Below are positions 9,114 to 17,888 of a stretch of DNA of 64,000 nucleotides, in pieces (position 1 is the first letter of the stretch; the number at the start of each line of letters is the position of its first letter). The stretch lies in assembly GCA_026397915.1 (NCBI GenBank), contig JAPLTX010000058.1, forward strand, positions 1-64,000, in the 5' to 3' direction. The position numbers were made by a program, and so were the translations under genes. Under the pieces are notes generated by a model that searched no databases, was not told where the DNA came from, and saw only the letters and a list, made by a program, of their open reading frames with translations. This stretch comes from Verrucomicrobiota bacterium. GTDB taxonomy: Bacteria; Verrucomicrobiota; Verrucomicrobiia; CAIQCK01.

Positions 9114-10042
9114 GCTTTGCCTCCAGTCTTCAAAGCTTCCAAGGTGCGCCGCACAATGGCGGCACGATCCAGACCTGACCGTTCGTGCATGAAGCGTTGG
9201 CTGCCGGTGACTCCAATGGGCAGTTCGCGCACTGCGCAGCGGGCGAGACGACAAGGCACCGATGCTTCTGCGATGACCTCTGCCACCAATGAGCCAAGCC
9301 CCCCGGAAAGATAGTGGGCCTCGACCGTGACACAAACCGGGAACCGCCGGAGCACCGACAGCAGGCTTTGCTCCGGCGCCGGATGAATCGAGGCTACAAC
9401 AATCACCTCCGCATCCACCCCTTGTTCGCGAAGCTGTTCCGCGGCAGCCACCGCCTCAGGCGCGACGCTGCCCATCGCGGCGATCACAACGTCGCGGCCG
9501 GGCCGCACTGTCTGGACTTCATCCAGTTCGAACTGTCCGGCCAGACCGGTCACAACAGTCCGGTCATCCTTGCCGATCCGATAGTAAACAGGCCCGGCAA
9601 CATCCCATGTCCTGCGCAAAGCCGTCCGCGTTTGCTCATGATCCGCCGGTGCCACCACACGTATTCCCGGCTGGGTCCGCATGACCCCGACATCCTCGAC
9701 TCCAAAATGCGTCAGTCCGTTATGACCGTATTCAAAACCGCCCCCGACTCCCACGATCCTCACAGGCAGGCGGTGCATGATGGGACCGTTGCGTATAAAC
9801 TCAAACGGCCGCAGCACCGCAAAAGGCACAATGGAATACACGAACGGAATGAACCCGGAATCCGCAAGCCCGGTCGCGACGCCCAGCATATTATCCTCAG
9901 CCACGCCAACATTGAAAAAGCGATCCGGGAACCGGTCAGCGAACGGTTCAATGGCCAGATAACCGAGGTCCGCCGTGAGGAGCAGGATGCGCTCATCTTG
10001 CGTCGCCAGTTCGACAAGAGTTTGTATGAAGGCGGCTCTCAC
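9110..10042 (-). CDS. Transketolase-like C-terminal subunit (pyrimidine-binding half)
   Basis: A 310-residue stand-alone version of the central and C-terminal transketolase domains. NVGVAEDNMLGVATGLA carries the conserved Glu that activates thiamine diphosphate, and GHNGLTHFGVEDVGVMR is the typical substrate-side segment. The C-terminal domain follows (VIVVASIHPAPEQSLL). It pairs with the N-terminal subunit encoded just upstream, overlapping by four bases (GTGA), so the start is GTG. Split transketolases also occur in other polysaccharide loci, where they are thought to make an unusual sugar precursor. The substrate here is unknown. Confidence 0.88.
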   Translation of the reverse strand: MRAAFIQTLVELATQDERILLLTADLGYLAIEPFADRFPDRFFNVGVAEDNMLGVATGLADSGFIPFVYSIVPFAVLRPFEFIRNGPIMHRLPVRIVGVGGGFEYGHNGLTHFGVEDVGVMRTQPGIRVVAPADHEQTRTALRRTWDVAGPVYYRIGKDDRTVVTGLAGQFELDEVQTVRPGRDVVIAAMGSVAPEAVAAAEQLREQGVDAEVIVVASIHPAPEQSLLSVLRRFPVCVTVEAHYLSGGLGSLVAEVIAEASVPCRLARCAVRELPIGVTGSQRFMHERSGLDRAAIVRRTLEALKTGGKA

Positions 10043-10836
10043 GACTGCCCTCCGATCTCGCGCACCGCTTGCTTATATTCGTCATCGGACATTGGCCAGT
10101 AATGCCATTTGATTTGGTTCTGCATGTATGAAACGCCCTTGCCAAACGTGGTTCGGGCCAGCACCACGCGAGGCACGCGGTCGCTTCCCGGTTTCACCGC
10201 AGCCACAATCTGCGTCATATCATGACCATCTATTTCGGCCACGGACCAGCCGAATGCCCTCCAACGGTCTGCCATCGGCTGAAGGTCCATCACATCCCGG
10301 GTGTAACCCAAGGCCTGCTGTCCGTTCACGTCCACGATCGCCGTCAGATTCGACAGACGCTGGTGCGCGGCAAACATCGCCGCCTCCCAACAGGCCCCCT
10401 CATTACACTCGGCGTCGCTCATGAGCACATAAACCCGCCGGGCGGATTTTTGAAGACGCGCTGACAAGGCTGCGCCTGCGCCGATGGACAATCCCTGCCC
10501 CAAGGAACCAGTGGCAAAGTCCACGCCCGGCAAACCGCGCTCGGGATGAACGCCTAGCAGTGAGCCGTCGGTGCAGTAGCTGTTCAGTTGTTCCCTCGTG
10601 ACCCAGCCCTTTTGGTAGAAGACTCCGTAGAGCGCAAGGGCTGCATGGCCCTTGGCCAGGATAAACCGATCACGATCGCGATCCGTCGGCGCCGACACCC
10701 GCAAGACACGGTGGTAAAGCGCATGGATAAGGTCAGCCACGCACAAGGCCGAACCAATGTGTCCTACCCGGGCGCGGAAAGATTGATCGAGAATAATCTG
10801 GCGCAATGACTGCACAGTCAATTCATTGGGATTCAT
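10039..10836 (-). CDS. Transketolase-like N-terminal subunit (ThDP diphosphate-binding half)
   Basis: A 265-residue protein equal to the first domain of transketolase. GHIGSALCVADLIHALYH matches the opening region. The ThDP/metal motif is SDAECNEGACWEAAMFAAH followed by VDVNGQQ; Ser replaces the first Gly of the usual GDG, as in several split transketolases. I chose ATG 10836 over a TTG at 10878 whose extra residues look non-coding. Together with the next gene it would form a heteromeric, thiamine-dependent two-carbon transferase in the cytoplasm. Confidence 0.87.
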   Translation of the reverse strand: MNPNELTVQSLRQIILDQSFRARVGHIGSALCVADLIHALYHRVLRVSAPTDRDRDRFILAKGHAALALYGVFYQKGWVTREQLNSYCTDGSLLGVHPERGLPGVDFATGSLGQGLSIGAGAALSARLQKSARRVYVLMSDAECNEGACWEAAMFAAHQRLSNLTAIVDVNGQQALGYTRDVMDLQPMADRWRAFGWSVAEIDGHDMTQIVAAVKPGSDRVPRVVLARTTFGKGVSYMQNQIKWHYWPMSDDEYKQAVREIGGQS

Positions 10837-10878
10837 GGTCTGACGACGGCTGCTAGCATGGAAATCAGTTCGACGCAA

Positions 10879-12774
10879 TTAGGGTGTCTTCAACTCCACC
10901 GGAAAAGTTCCATCCCGCTTGTAAACCACAAAGCCCGGTCCCTTGAGACTCCGAAACTCGCGCAGGCGATGGAATCCGAGCGAACCGTTGTCGAGCGCTG
11001 CGTAGAACTGCCGTGAGCGTGTGCCGGGCACAAGATAGATCTCGTCAAACCCGCCCTCGGGCACGGCAGCCGCATGAGCTTTCATTGCGTCACCCAGAAC
11101 GATGAATCCCGGACGGGACTGCTTCAAATGGTCGAAGGGATCTCCCATTCCTAGACCGTGAACCTTCGAGAACGCCAAAGGAATGTGCGCGCCGGCGGAG
11201 CAAAGGATTGGAACCTCATGCGGCACATTAGACAGCAACCAGCGGCCCACTTCTGAACCATTCAACTTGTCGAGGGCAATGAATCCTTCGGTGTTGCGCG
11301 CACGCTCCCGAGCTTGGACGAAACACTGCGCGCCCATCAGCCCCACGACCACCGCGGTTGCCACCCATTGAGAAGTGAAGCGAACGCGCTCCAGAAGGCC
11401 AATCCCCCAGTGAACCGTAAACCAAGCCAGACAGACCAATGCCGGGAGAGCTGGGTAAACGTAGCGCTCGCGGGTTCTGGCAACGCGAAACACCAAGTAG
11501 GCGATGACGATCACTGCCCATGCCAGCGCGAGCACCTCGTCTGCGACGAGAGCCTTTTTCCGTCCCGTCCAACACGACCCGATGGCCACGACCGCGCCGA
11601 CTACCGCCAGTGCCAGAAGAGCCGGATGCACTACCGTGGCGAGATTGAACTTGATGAACGAAGACGCCGCACCGACAGCAACGGTGGTCATGCCGGCACT
11701 CGCGCCGATCTCGGACAGGAAGCGCAAGTGAAACCATTGGTTGGGAGCACAAAGGTAAAACGCTGCCACAAAGGCCAGCCCCAGCAACAATCCGTTATGT
11801 CCGAGGAACCACACGACACAAACCGAACGGGCTGATGGTTTCTCGAGCCTGTTCTCCGCCCACAGCGCTGCCAAGAGCACCAGAGCACCCATGATGTAAA
11901 CAGTCATTCCTGCCGCACTGGAGACACCGGCGGAAACAGGCAGCCAACCCAGACTGCTGCCGTGCCGAGACGCCATCCACGCCACCGCAGACAAAAGCAC
12001 CAACCAGACGATACCCGCAGACACGATCCAGCGACTGACGCGTGCCGATTGACGCGCATAGAGCCAGAGCCGATCCCGGTCGAACGAGAATGCATGCAAC
12101 CCGACCACCAACGCCAAGGCAGGCAGCACCAACACCGTGCTGAACTTGACTGCCATGCCCATGCCCGCCACAACACCGCACAAAGCCACGACCGATGCCA
12201 CCGGTTTGCGAACCAGTCCCATGCCGCAAAGGAACAAAGCAGTGAACACACACAGGTTCATGAGATCGGGTTGACAGGCCGTGGATCGCATCACCAATTC
12301 CGGACTCACACACAAGACGAAGAAGAGGAGAGAGAACAGAAACCCATCCCGGGAACCGCGAAGACGCGCGACGCCCAGTGTGGAAAACACGCCCACCATT
12401 ACGAAGCACAGCAGGCTCACGAGCCTGAGGCACATGATGACATCAGTCGTGGTGACGGAGTGAACGGTCTTCCACACATACAACGGCACCCAAGCCGCCA
12501 GAAAATAGAGGTCGGGATAGAGATGCATGATCAGCGGCTTGCCCAAACCCAGTGTCCGCTCAACCTCGTTAACAATCCACGTCTCGTCCGCACCCATGGG
12601 CGCAAGTGCCAGTTGGCGCAGGTCCGCCGCAGCGTAGCCCAGTCGCGACAGAAGAATCGCTGCCATCGCCAGCCACGGGAGCAAACCAAGCGCCAGGTAA
12701 AGAACCGACCACCCGGTCCATGCTCGCTCCCTGTCTCTCGGGGCCGATGCAAGTTTCTGCTGCGGCTCCTTCAT
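10879..12774 (-). CDS. Large multi-pass membrane protein, GT-C glycosyltransferase-like
   Basis: A 631-residue integral membrane protein with roughly a dozen hydrophobic helices and a soluble C-terminal domain of about 120 residues. The first loop after the N-terminal helix holds the acidic site MGADETWIVNEVER, in the place where GT39/GT83 enzymes carry their catalytic Asp/Glu. This supports a periplasmic polyprenyl-phosphate-sugar transferase, though overall similarity to known families is weak by eye. ATG at 12774. It sits between the polysialyltransferase-like gene and the split transketolase. Confidence 0.65.
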   Translation of the reverse strand: MKEPQQKLASAPRDRERAWTGWSVLYLALGLLPWLAMAAILLSRLGYAAADLRQLALAPMGADETWIVNEVERTLGLGKPLIMHLYPDLYFLAAWVPLYVWKTVHSVTTTDVIMCLRLVSLLCFVMVGVFSTLGVARLRGSRDGFLFSLLFFVLCVSPELVMRSTACQPDLMNLCVFTALFLCGMGLVRKPVASVVALCGVVAGMGMAVKFSTVLVLPALALVVGLHAFSFDRDRLWLYARQSARVSRWIVSAGIVWLVLLSAVAWMASRHGSSLGWLPVSAGVSSAAGMTVYIMGALVLLAALWAENRLEKPSARSVCVVWFLGHNGLLLGLAFVAAFYLCAPNQWFHLRFLSEIGASAGMTTVAVGAASSFIKFNLATVVHPALLALAVVGAVVAIGSCWTGRKKALVADEVLALAWAVIVIAYLVFRVARTRERYVYPALPALVCLAWFTVHWGIGLLERVRFTSQWVATAVVVGLMGAQCFVQARERARNTEGFIALDKLNGSEVGRWLLSNVPHEVPILCSAGAHIPLAFSKVHGLGMGDPFDHLKQSRPGFIVLGDAMKAHAAAVPEGGFDEIYLVPGTRSRQFYAALDNGSLGFHRLREFRSLKGPGFVVYKRDGTFPVELKTP

Positions 12775-12925
12775 GGGTTGGCCCAGACCAATTTTCGCAT
12801 CTTCATCTCTTGATTTATGAACATCCCGCTGTCATCGGCTGTGCAGCAGCGTCCAAACATGACTTCCGAGTCCCCGGAGCAAACGCTTTCTTTCGCTCCG
12901 CGCGCGGCGCAGGGCACAACAAATG

Positions 12926-14062
12926 TCATCGCCCCGGACCGCGACGGGGTTCCAATGAATCCAACCGGATCCCGTTCTGGCCGGCGAATTCCTCGATTGT
13001 CTCCCGAAGCGCAAGAGGTAGGGAATCCGCAGTGAAGCAGCGCGCCTGCATTCCCAAGCCGCTTCGACAGGCGAGGATCGCCGTGGAGCACGCCCCCGCA
13101 CAAATCCACCCAGCCGGTCTGGCGTAATGCGCCAGAACCTCGATGGGCACCACCGCTTCAGTTTCGCTCAAGAACTCCGCCCGCCGGCCCAGAGGCTCGC
13201 ATCGCCTGGCAATCCTGGCCACCTTGTCAGCAGCATCACGCGGGTGAGGCTTGAAAACAATTCGTTGAAACCCTTCGGCGGCAAGCCTCTCCATCAGACT
13301 GCAAAAATAATCTGCGTCCTCTTCCAATGAACACATCTCGGGCCAAAGCGGCTGGCTGACCACTAAGGCGCCCGGTATTCCGCCCAAGCCGAGCGCCGCA
13401 GCGCAACGCTGCACCTCCGGCAAGGACTCCATTCGCACAAAGACCTGTTTGAAGTGCTGATCGGGCACGACCTCGGGCGCGCCGAACCGTCGTGTATCCG
13501 ACTCAAGAGCAGCGGGACAATGGATGCGACATGGTCCGGGCAGCCGGGCTGCGTAGTTGTGAACTCCCCGCCAACGCCAGTTGGGTTTCTGATTCCAGAA
13601 ATCGGCGCCAATGAGCGGGCCGTCAGCCACAAACTCCAACCGCGGCGACCTGACAGCGCAGAGCAGCAGGGAGAAAAACTCATAGGGCTTGAACGGAATC
13701 ATCACCGGCCGATCCACGCAGTCCGCCCATTGCGGATTCTGCTCACGGAGGAGAGAACTGACATAGCTGGCCGGCTGCGCCAGCCATTTGTATCCTGTCG
13801 CGCAGGAAAAGAGGCTGCGTCTTGGCAGGACGAAACGGAAAGACACATCCAGATTCTGTCCAGAGCGAATCCCGGCCAGAGCAGCCATCCGTCCCATCAT
13901 ATCTTTGACCCGCACGCTCACATCATCACCCATCCATGGCCGCATCTCCGCGCGCGCCGTTGGAATACCCAACTGCTCGACCAGCGCCAGCATCGTCAGC
14001 AACTGGCTCACTCCCGTCGGCAGCAGCAACCAATCTTGGTCCATTGGGGCAGGGGAAGACAT
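12926..14062 (-). CDS. Polysialyltransferase-like protein (GT52 / A-2,8-polyST type)
   Basis: Soluble protein of 378 residues. The opening LLPTGVSQLLTMLALVEQL is typical of the polysialyltransferase family start. FKPHPRD carries the HP motif that binds the CMP part of the donor, and a late Ser/Thr-rich turn (AGACSTAIL) matches the second conserved site. The two genes transcribed before it encode a NeuB-like synthase and a CMP-nonulosonate synthetase, so a CMP-activated nonulosonic acid is the likely donor. Cytoplasmic, peripheral membrane action is expected. ATG 14062 is preceded by GGTGAG. The 151-bp gap downstream (12775-12925) shows nothing recognisable. Confidence 0.7.
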   Translation of the reverse strand: MSSPAPMDQDWLLLPTGVSQLLTMLALVEQLGIPTARAEMRPWMGDDVSVRVKDMMGRMAALAGIRSGQNLDVSFRFVLPRRSLFSCATGYKWLAQPASYVSSLLREQNPQWADCVDRPVMIPFKPYEFFSLLLCAVRSPRLEFVADGPLIGADFWNQKPNWRWRGVHNYAARLPGPCRIHCPAALESDTRRFGAPEVVPDQHFKQVFVRMESLPEVQRCAAALGLGGIPGALVVSQPLWPEMCSLEEDADYFCSLMERLAAEGFQRIVFKPHPRDAADKVARIARRCEPLGRRAEFLSETEAVVPIEVLAHYARPAGWICAGACSTAILACRSGLGMQARCFTADSLPLALRETIEEFAGQNGIRLDSLEPRRGPGR

Positions 14063-14126
14063 TCAACTCACCACGAGATCATTATGCAATTACAGCTCGC
14101 GCTCTGACGGCCGGCTTTCTCCTGGA

Positions 14127-15623
14127 TCACCAGTCAGTCAAAATAGTTTTCCGCTCCAAAGGATCCATCCGGTTGATCCGTTCATCCGCATAGAAGGAAT
14201 CATCACGCCGGTGGGTGCTGGATATCTCCTCGAAGATAGCCCCGTGACAACTTCTGAAAGAGTGCATCTGTCCCGGTTCAACCAGCGCCTTGTCTCCCGG
14301 TTGCATATGCGCGACTGCTCCATCCACGTCCACTTCCAGATCACCCCAAAGCAGTTGGAAAGTCTCTTCCTTCACACGATGGGCGTGTGCCGGGTGCTTC
14401 TGCCCCGGAAACATAATGATCAGCTTCTTGCAGTAATTCCGATTCACGACGCTGACAATGATCGCACCGGTTTGCCGGAACTGCTCAATGCCGTCATGGT
14501 GTGACAATTCAATCTCAACGTCGTTTCCCAGAACGATTTTGGCCTCGAACAACATGCCCTTGGCATCGTGAACGATGGAACGGACCTTGTGGATGCTATC
14601 CAACTGGCACGTCTCCGCGATGGGCGCGTTCTGCGGATAATCCCGCGAGGCCACGTAGGTGGTCCTGTAACGCCCAAACTCTCCGCTGGTTGTCTGGCCT
14701 TCGCCGCAAGGCATCGCGAAGAAAACGTCGTCCCGGCTGATGACGCTGCCCTGCTTGATTTTTCGCCGGGCATAAACGCCGCGCTTCAACGACAAGAGGG
14801 AATTGGTCTCCTGCTGGCCGACCTGTTTGCTCTCCACGTCTCCGCAGATTTCCCGCGCCACAAGGGCCGAAGCCACCCACGCGTCCACTTGTTCGGGCGA
14901 TGACGAGTAAGAGTTTAGCGGCACCGTGTCCAGCGCGATGCCCACGTGCCGTTCAAGCAACGACGCCCCTTTGCTCACAGCCACCTTGACCACATCCAGG
15001 TTGTCCGGCGCTTCGTGGCCAGAGTAACCGACGGGAACATTGCCGTAGCGAGAGATCAGCTTCCGGATGAAATTCAGATGCAACGCACTGTTCGGTGCCG
15101 GATAAAGACCAACGCAGTGCATCAGCGCCAGCGAAACCTTCTTGTGGCTGAGATAGCTAACGATGTTGTCGATCTCGGAAAGCCCGACTCCTCCCGTGGA
15201 CACGATCATCGGACGGCCGGCTTGCACCATTTGTTCGAGCAAAGGCCAGTCCGTCGCGCTGCAACTGGCCACTTTGAGCAGATCTATCTTCTGCTCCACA
15301 CAACGGGCCACCGACGGCTCGTCAAAAGGCGTCACCATCGTCAACATGCCTTCCGCGCGGATGGCTTCCACAAGCTTATCAAACTCCCCATCGGTCAGCC
15401 GCGTCGAAAGGAACCTCGGAATATGCTTCACATCTTTGCGGCCTTTGTAGTCCGGGTGTATGAAGGTATCCAGGTCCCGATACTGCAGTTTCACAGCCGC
15501 GCGAACGCCGCGCCGTTTGGCAATCGCCCCCATCTCCCAGACGATCTTCAAACCATGCTCCACGCTGCCCTGATGGTTGTTCGCCATCTCGAAAATAAAC
15601 AGGTCCTTGAACAATTCACTCAT
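14127..15623 (-). CDS. Nonulosonic acid synthase (NeuB/LegI family) with C-terminal cupin
   Basis: A 498-residue protein made of three parts. Residues 1-270 form the NeuB TIM barrel (FEMANNHQGSVEHGL, KLQYRDLDT, PVGYSGHE, ERHVG). Residues 280-350 form an antifreeze-type SAF domain (SLKRGVYARRKIKQGSVI). Residues 380-480 form a cupin with a metal-site pattern (HPAHAHRVKEETF and a later MHSF). The core condenses phosphoenolpyruvate with an N-acylated hexosamine to give a sialic, legionaminic or pseudaminic-type acid. NeuB proteins usually end after the SAF domain, so the cupin is an extra domain. ATG 15623 overlaps the upstream gene's stop by four bases. Confidence 0.88.
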   Translation of the reverse strand: MSELFKDLFIFEMANNHQGSVEHGLKIVWEMGAIAKRRGVRAAVKLQYRDLDTFIHPDYKGRKDVKHIPRFLSTRLTDGEFDKLVEAIRAEGMLTMVTPFDEPSVARCVEQKIDLLKVASCSATDWPLLEQMVQAGRPMIVSTGGVGLSEIDNIVSYLSHKKVSLALMHCVGLYPAPNSALHLNFIRKLISRYGNVPVGYSGHEAPDNLDVVKVAVSKGASLLERHVGIALDTVPLNSYSSSPEQVDAWVASALVAREICGDVESKQVGQQETNSLLSLKRGVYARRKIKQGSVISRDDVFFAMPCGEGQTTSGEFGRYRTTYVASRDYPQNAPIAETCQLDSIHKVRSIVHDAKGMLFEAKIVLGNDVEIELSHHDGIEQFRQTGAIIVSVVNRNYCKKLIIMFPGQKHPAHAHRVKEETFQLLWGDLEVDVDGAVAHMQPGDKALVEPGQMHSFRSCHGAIFEEISSTHRRDDSFYADERINRMDPLERKTILTDW

Positions 15624-16723
15624 ATTGAATTCGCCTCGTTGTGCCCCGGATTCTTCCCCAGATGAACATCGAGATCTTCCAGCGACATCATCCTGTCATC
15701 GAAGTAGAAATCCGCCGCAGGCTTGCCGAATACCAGCTTGTGATAACGCACGCCCCACTGCCGCATCTGCTCATCCGTCAGCGAACGCCAGTCAATGCCG
15801 GTGGCCGAACCTCGCGCGGTGAAGAGGATGATTTCATGGCCGGCCGCGTGAAGGCGGTTGATCCGGTCAATCATCTCCGCGCGCGGCTTCGCCTTCGAAT
15901 AATCGTTATTCTCCGTCAGCGTGGCGATCACGCCGTCAATGTCGAAGCAGTAGGTCTTGCGCTGGTTGCTCCCGACGCAGGAACCGGATGGAGCACGCGC
16001 CGGCTGTTGGGCGACGGCAGGTTGCATGGCTGTTGCCGCTTTCTCCAGTTCAGCCTCCGTATCAATGTCGAAAAAGCCTGTCTCAACATAACCGTAAATT
16101 CTGTCGCCGGTCATGGACCGCTTCCCGGTGATCACCGAGGCGCGCACCACATCAATGTTGGCTGTCTGGATATAGGTTTGCGGCAACCGCTGCCGGGGTT
16201 CATTCCACGGATCCTTAACGTGCGGCAAAGGGGCCACCGGCGACAACAACCCATTTTCCGACCGATACCACATCTTGAACGGCGGATGCAGCACCTCCGT
16301 CACCGTGCGCACCGAATCGAGGTCGGGACAGTCCTGAAGGATGTGCACCAGCTCATCAATCGCCCCGGCCTTCCGCACCGGACAGGTCGGCCGCAAGTGC
16401 ACACAAATCTCCGGCACGTAACCTTCATGCTCTTTCAGCCACTGAAGCGCGTGCAGAAAAAGCTCCAAATCTGTTGCCTCATCGCCAGCAATCTCCTTGG
16501 GCCGGAGAAAAGGCGTCTCGGCTCCATACTGGCGGGCGATCTCCGCATACTGCTCGCTGTCGGTGCTCACAATCGTGCGCCCAACACGCTTCGACTGCAA
16601 CGCCTGCTCGATGGACCAGGCTATAAGCGGTTTGCCCCCCACCACGCGGATGTTCTTGTCCCGAATGGACTTCGATCCCGACCTGGCGGGAATCACCGCG
16701 AGAACCAAAGGTTTACTCGACAT
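15620..16723 (-). CDS. CMP-nonulosonate cytidylyltransferase fused to HAD phosphatase
   Basis: A 367-residue fusion. The N-terminal 230 residues are an acylneuraminate cytidylyltransferase: VIPARSGSKSIRDKNI is the CTP-binding opening, followed by STDSEQYAEIARQYGAE and HLRPTCPVR. The C-terminal 110 residues are a HAD-type domain (CFDIDGVIATL, then ILFTARGSA, then YFDDR). The cytidylyltransferase activates the acid made by the neighbouring synthase. The HAD part may dephosphorylate a 9-phosphate intermediate or another sugar phosphate. I chose ATG 16723, preceded by GAGGGG at 9 bases. Fusions of the two activities are known in other lineages, but this HAD type resembles capsular-locus phosphatases. 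Confidence 0.88.
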   Translation of the reverse strand: MSSKPLVLAVIPARSGSKSIRDKNIRVVGGKPLIAWSIEQALQSKRVGRTIVSTDSEQYAEIARQYGAETPFLRPKEIAGDEATDLELFLHALQWLKEHEGYVPEICVHLRPTCPVRKAGAIDELVHILQDCPDLDSVRTVTEVLHPPFKMWYRSENGLLSPVAPLPHVKDPWNEPRQRLPQTYIQTANIDVVRASVITGKRSMTGDRIYGYVETGFFDIDTEAELEKAATAMQPAVAQQPARAPSGSCVGSNQRKTYCFDIDGVIATLTENNDYSKAKPRAEMIDRINRLHAAGHEIILFTARGSATGIDWRSLTDEQMRQWGVRYHKLVFGKPAADFYFDDRMMSLEDLDVHLGKNPGHNEANSI

Positions 16724-16786
16724 GTTTGCAGTCCCCTCGATCAAATGCGACGGACATCTTCAGTTGGCTGTCCTCTGTCTGCCGGT

Positions 16787-17884
16787 TCAACGTCCACCTG
16801 CCAAGGTCGTTCGATTCGCACACTTCGATTTGATGTTGCGATAAAGCCTGATGCTCCAAGGCAGCCGGGCGGTGAGGCCTCGATGCAACGCTGGAATGCA
16901 GGCTCGAACCGCCAAGCGTCCAAGCTTCGACCAGGAGGCATGGCGACCCAGCGGATCCAGCCGCAAACACATCAGGGCATATCGCGCTGCGTTGGCAACA
17001 TCTCCGTCGGTCGCGTAGCACTCCATCAGGGGAATAATGCGATCCACCATCGCCCTCCGACAGATGTCGTCATAGCGATAACTGAAATACTTGTTAAACC
17101 CCTGCAGAAGCTCAATCTGTCTCCGGTATCTGTTCTCCTGCGCTACACCGCCCCAAGTTCCTCCCTCGTGCCTTCTGTAAACCCCCATGATCTTGTCAAT
17201 ATATGAGATTCGCCCTTGTTCGGAACACTTGAGCGCAATGGCCCAGTCGCTCAGTTCCAGGCCGGCAGGCCACTTGTCAAGATTAGGAATGCACTTGGCT
17301 CGAACAACTGTCGCTAAAGTGGCGATCATATACCGATTCAAAAGACCTTCTGTAGTTCTGTCACACCTCAACTCAGGTGGAAGAAAGCGGTGTGGCGCAG
17401 AACTGCTGTCTTCGAAGTGAACCATCGCATCGTGAAAGCAAAGCGAGGATTCCGGATGCGCATCCAGAAAATCTGCCTGTGTTTGCAGCTTTTGGGGATC
17501 AGTCCAATAATCGTCACCTTCGAGCAGGGCAATGTAGTCACCACGGCAGGAAACGTATGTCCGACGAGAGTTCTCGCGCCCACCTTCGCCCAAGTTTTTC
17601 TTGTGAAGCAAGAGGCGAATCTTGGAAGGATATTTCTTCTGGTAATCCACTACAATCTGACGAGTGTTGTCCGTCGAACAGTCCTCACCAATGACCAGTT
17701 CGTAGTCGAAGTTGGTTTGCTGCATCAACACGCTGTCAATCGCCTGCGCAATAAAGTTTTCATGGTTATATGTGACCATGAAAATACTGACTTTAGGGCA
17801 GGCAGGCAGGCGAAGGTCAGACACCTCAACCGTCTCTGGCAAGATTTGCGGCTTGGCTTGTGTTTTCAGAGAGGAGGGGAGCAT
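16787..17884 (-). CDS. GT2 glycosyltransferase
   Basis: Family 2 glycosyltransferase of 365 residues. The GT-A domain begins near residue 30 (PKVSIFMVTYNHENFI), with VIGEDCSTDNT and LLEGDDYWTDPQKL carrying the nucleotide and metal sites. ELSDWAIALKCSEQG marks the acceptor side, followed by a helical C-terminal region. It starts four bases after the upstream aminotransferase gene, without a clear ribosome-binding site, so coupled translation is likely. The donor is unknown. Confidence 0.85.
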   Translation of the reverse strand: MLPSSLKTQAKPQILPETVEVSDLRLPACPKVSIFMVTYNHENFIAQAIDSVLMQQTNFDYELVIGEDCSTDNTRQIVVDYQKKYPSKIRLLLHKKNLGEGGRENSRRTYVSCRGDYIALLEGDDYWTDPQKLQTQADFLDAHPESSLCFHDAMVHFEDSSSAPHRFLPPELRCDRTTEGLLNRYMIATLATVVRAKCIPNLDKWPAGLELSDWAIALKCSEQGRISYIDKIMGVYRRHEGGTWGGVAQENRYRRQIELLQGFNKYFSYRYDDICRRAMVDRIIPLMECYATDGDVANAARYALMCLRLDPLGRHASWSKLGRLAVRACIPALHRGLTARLPWSIRLYRNIKSKCANRTTLAGGR

Positions 17885-17888
17885 TGGG

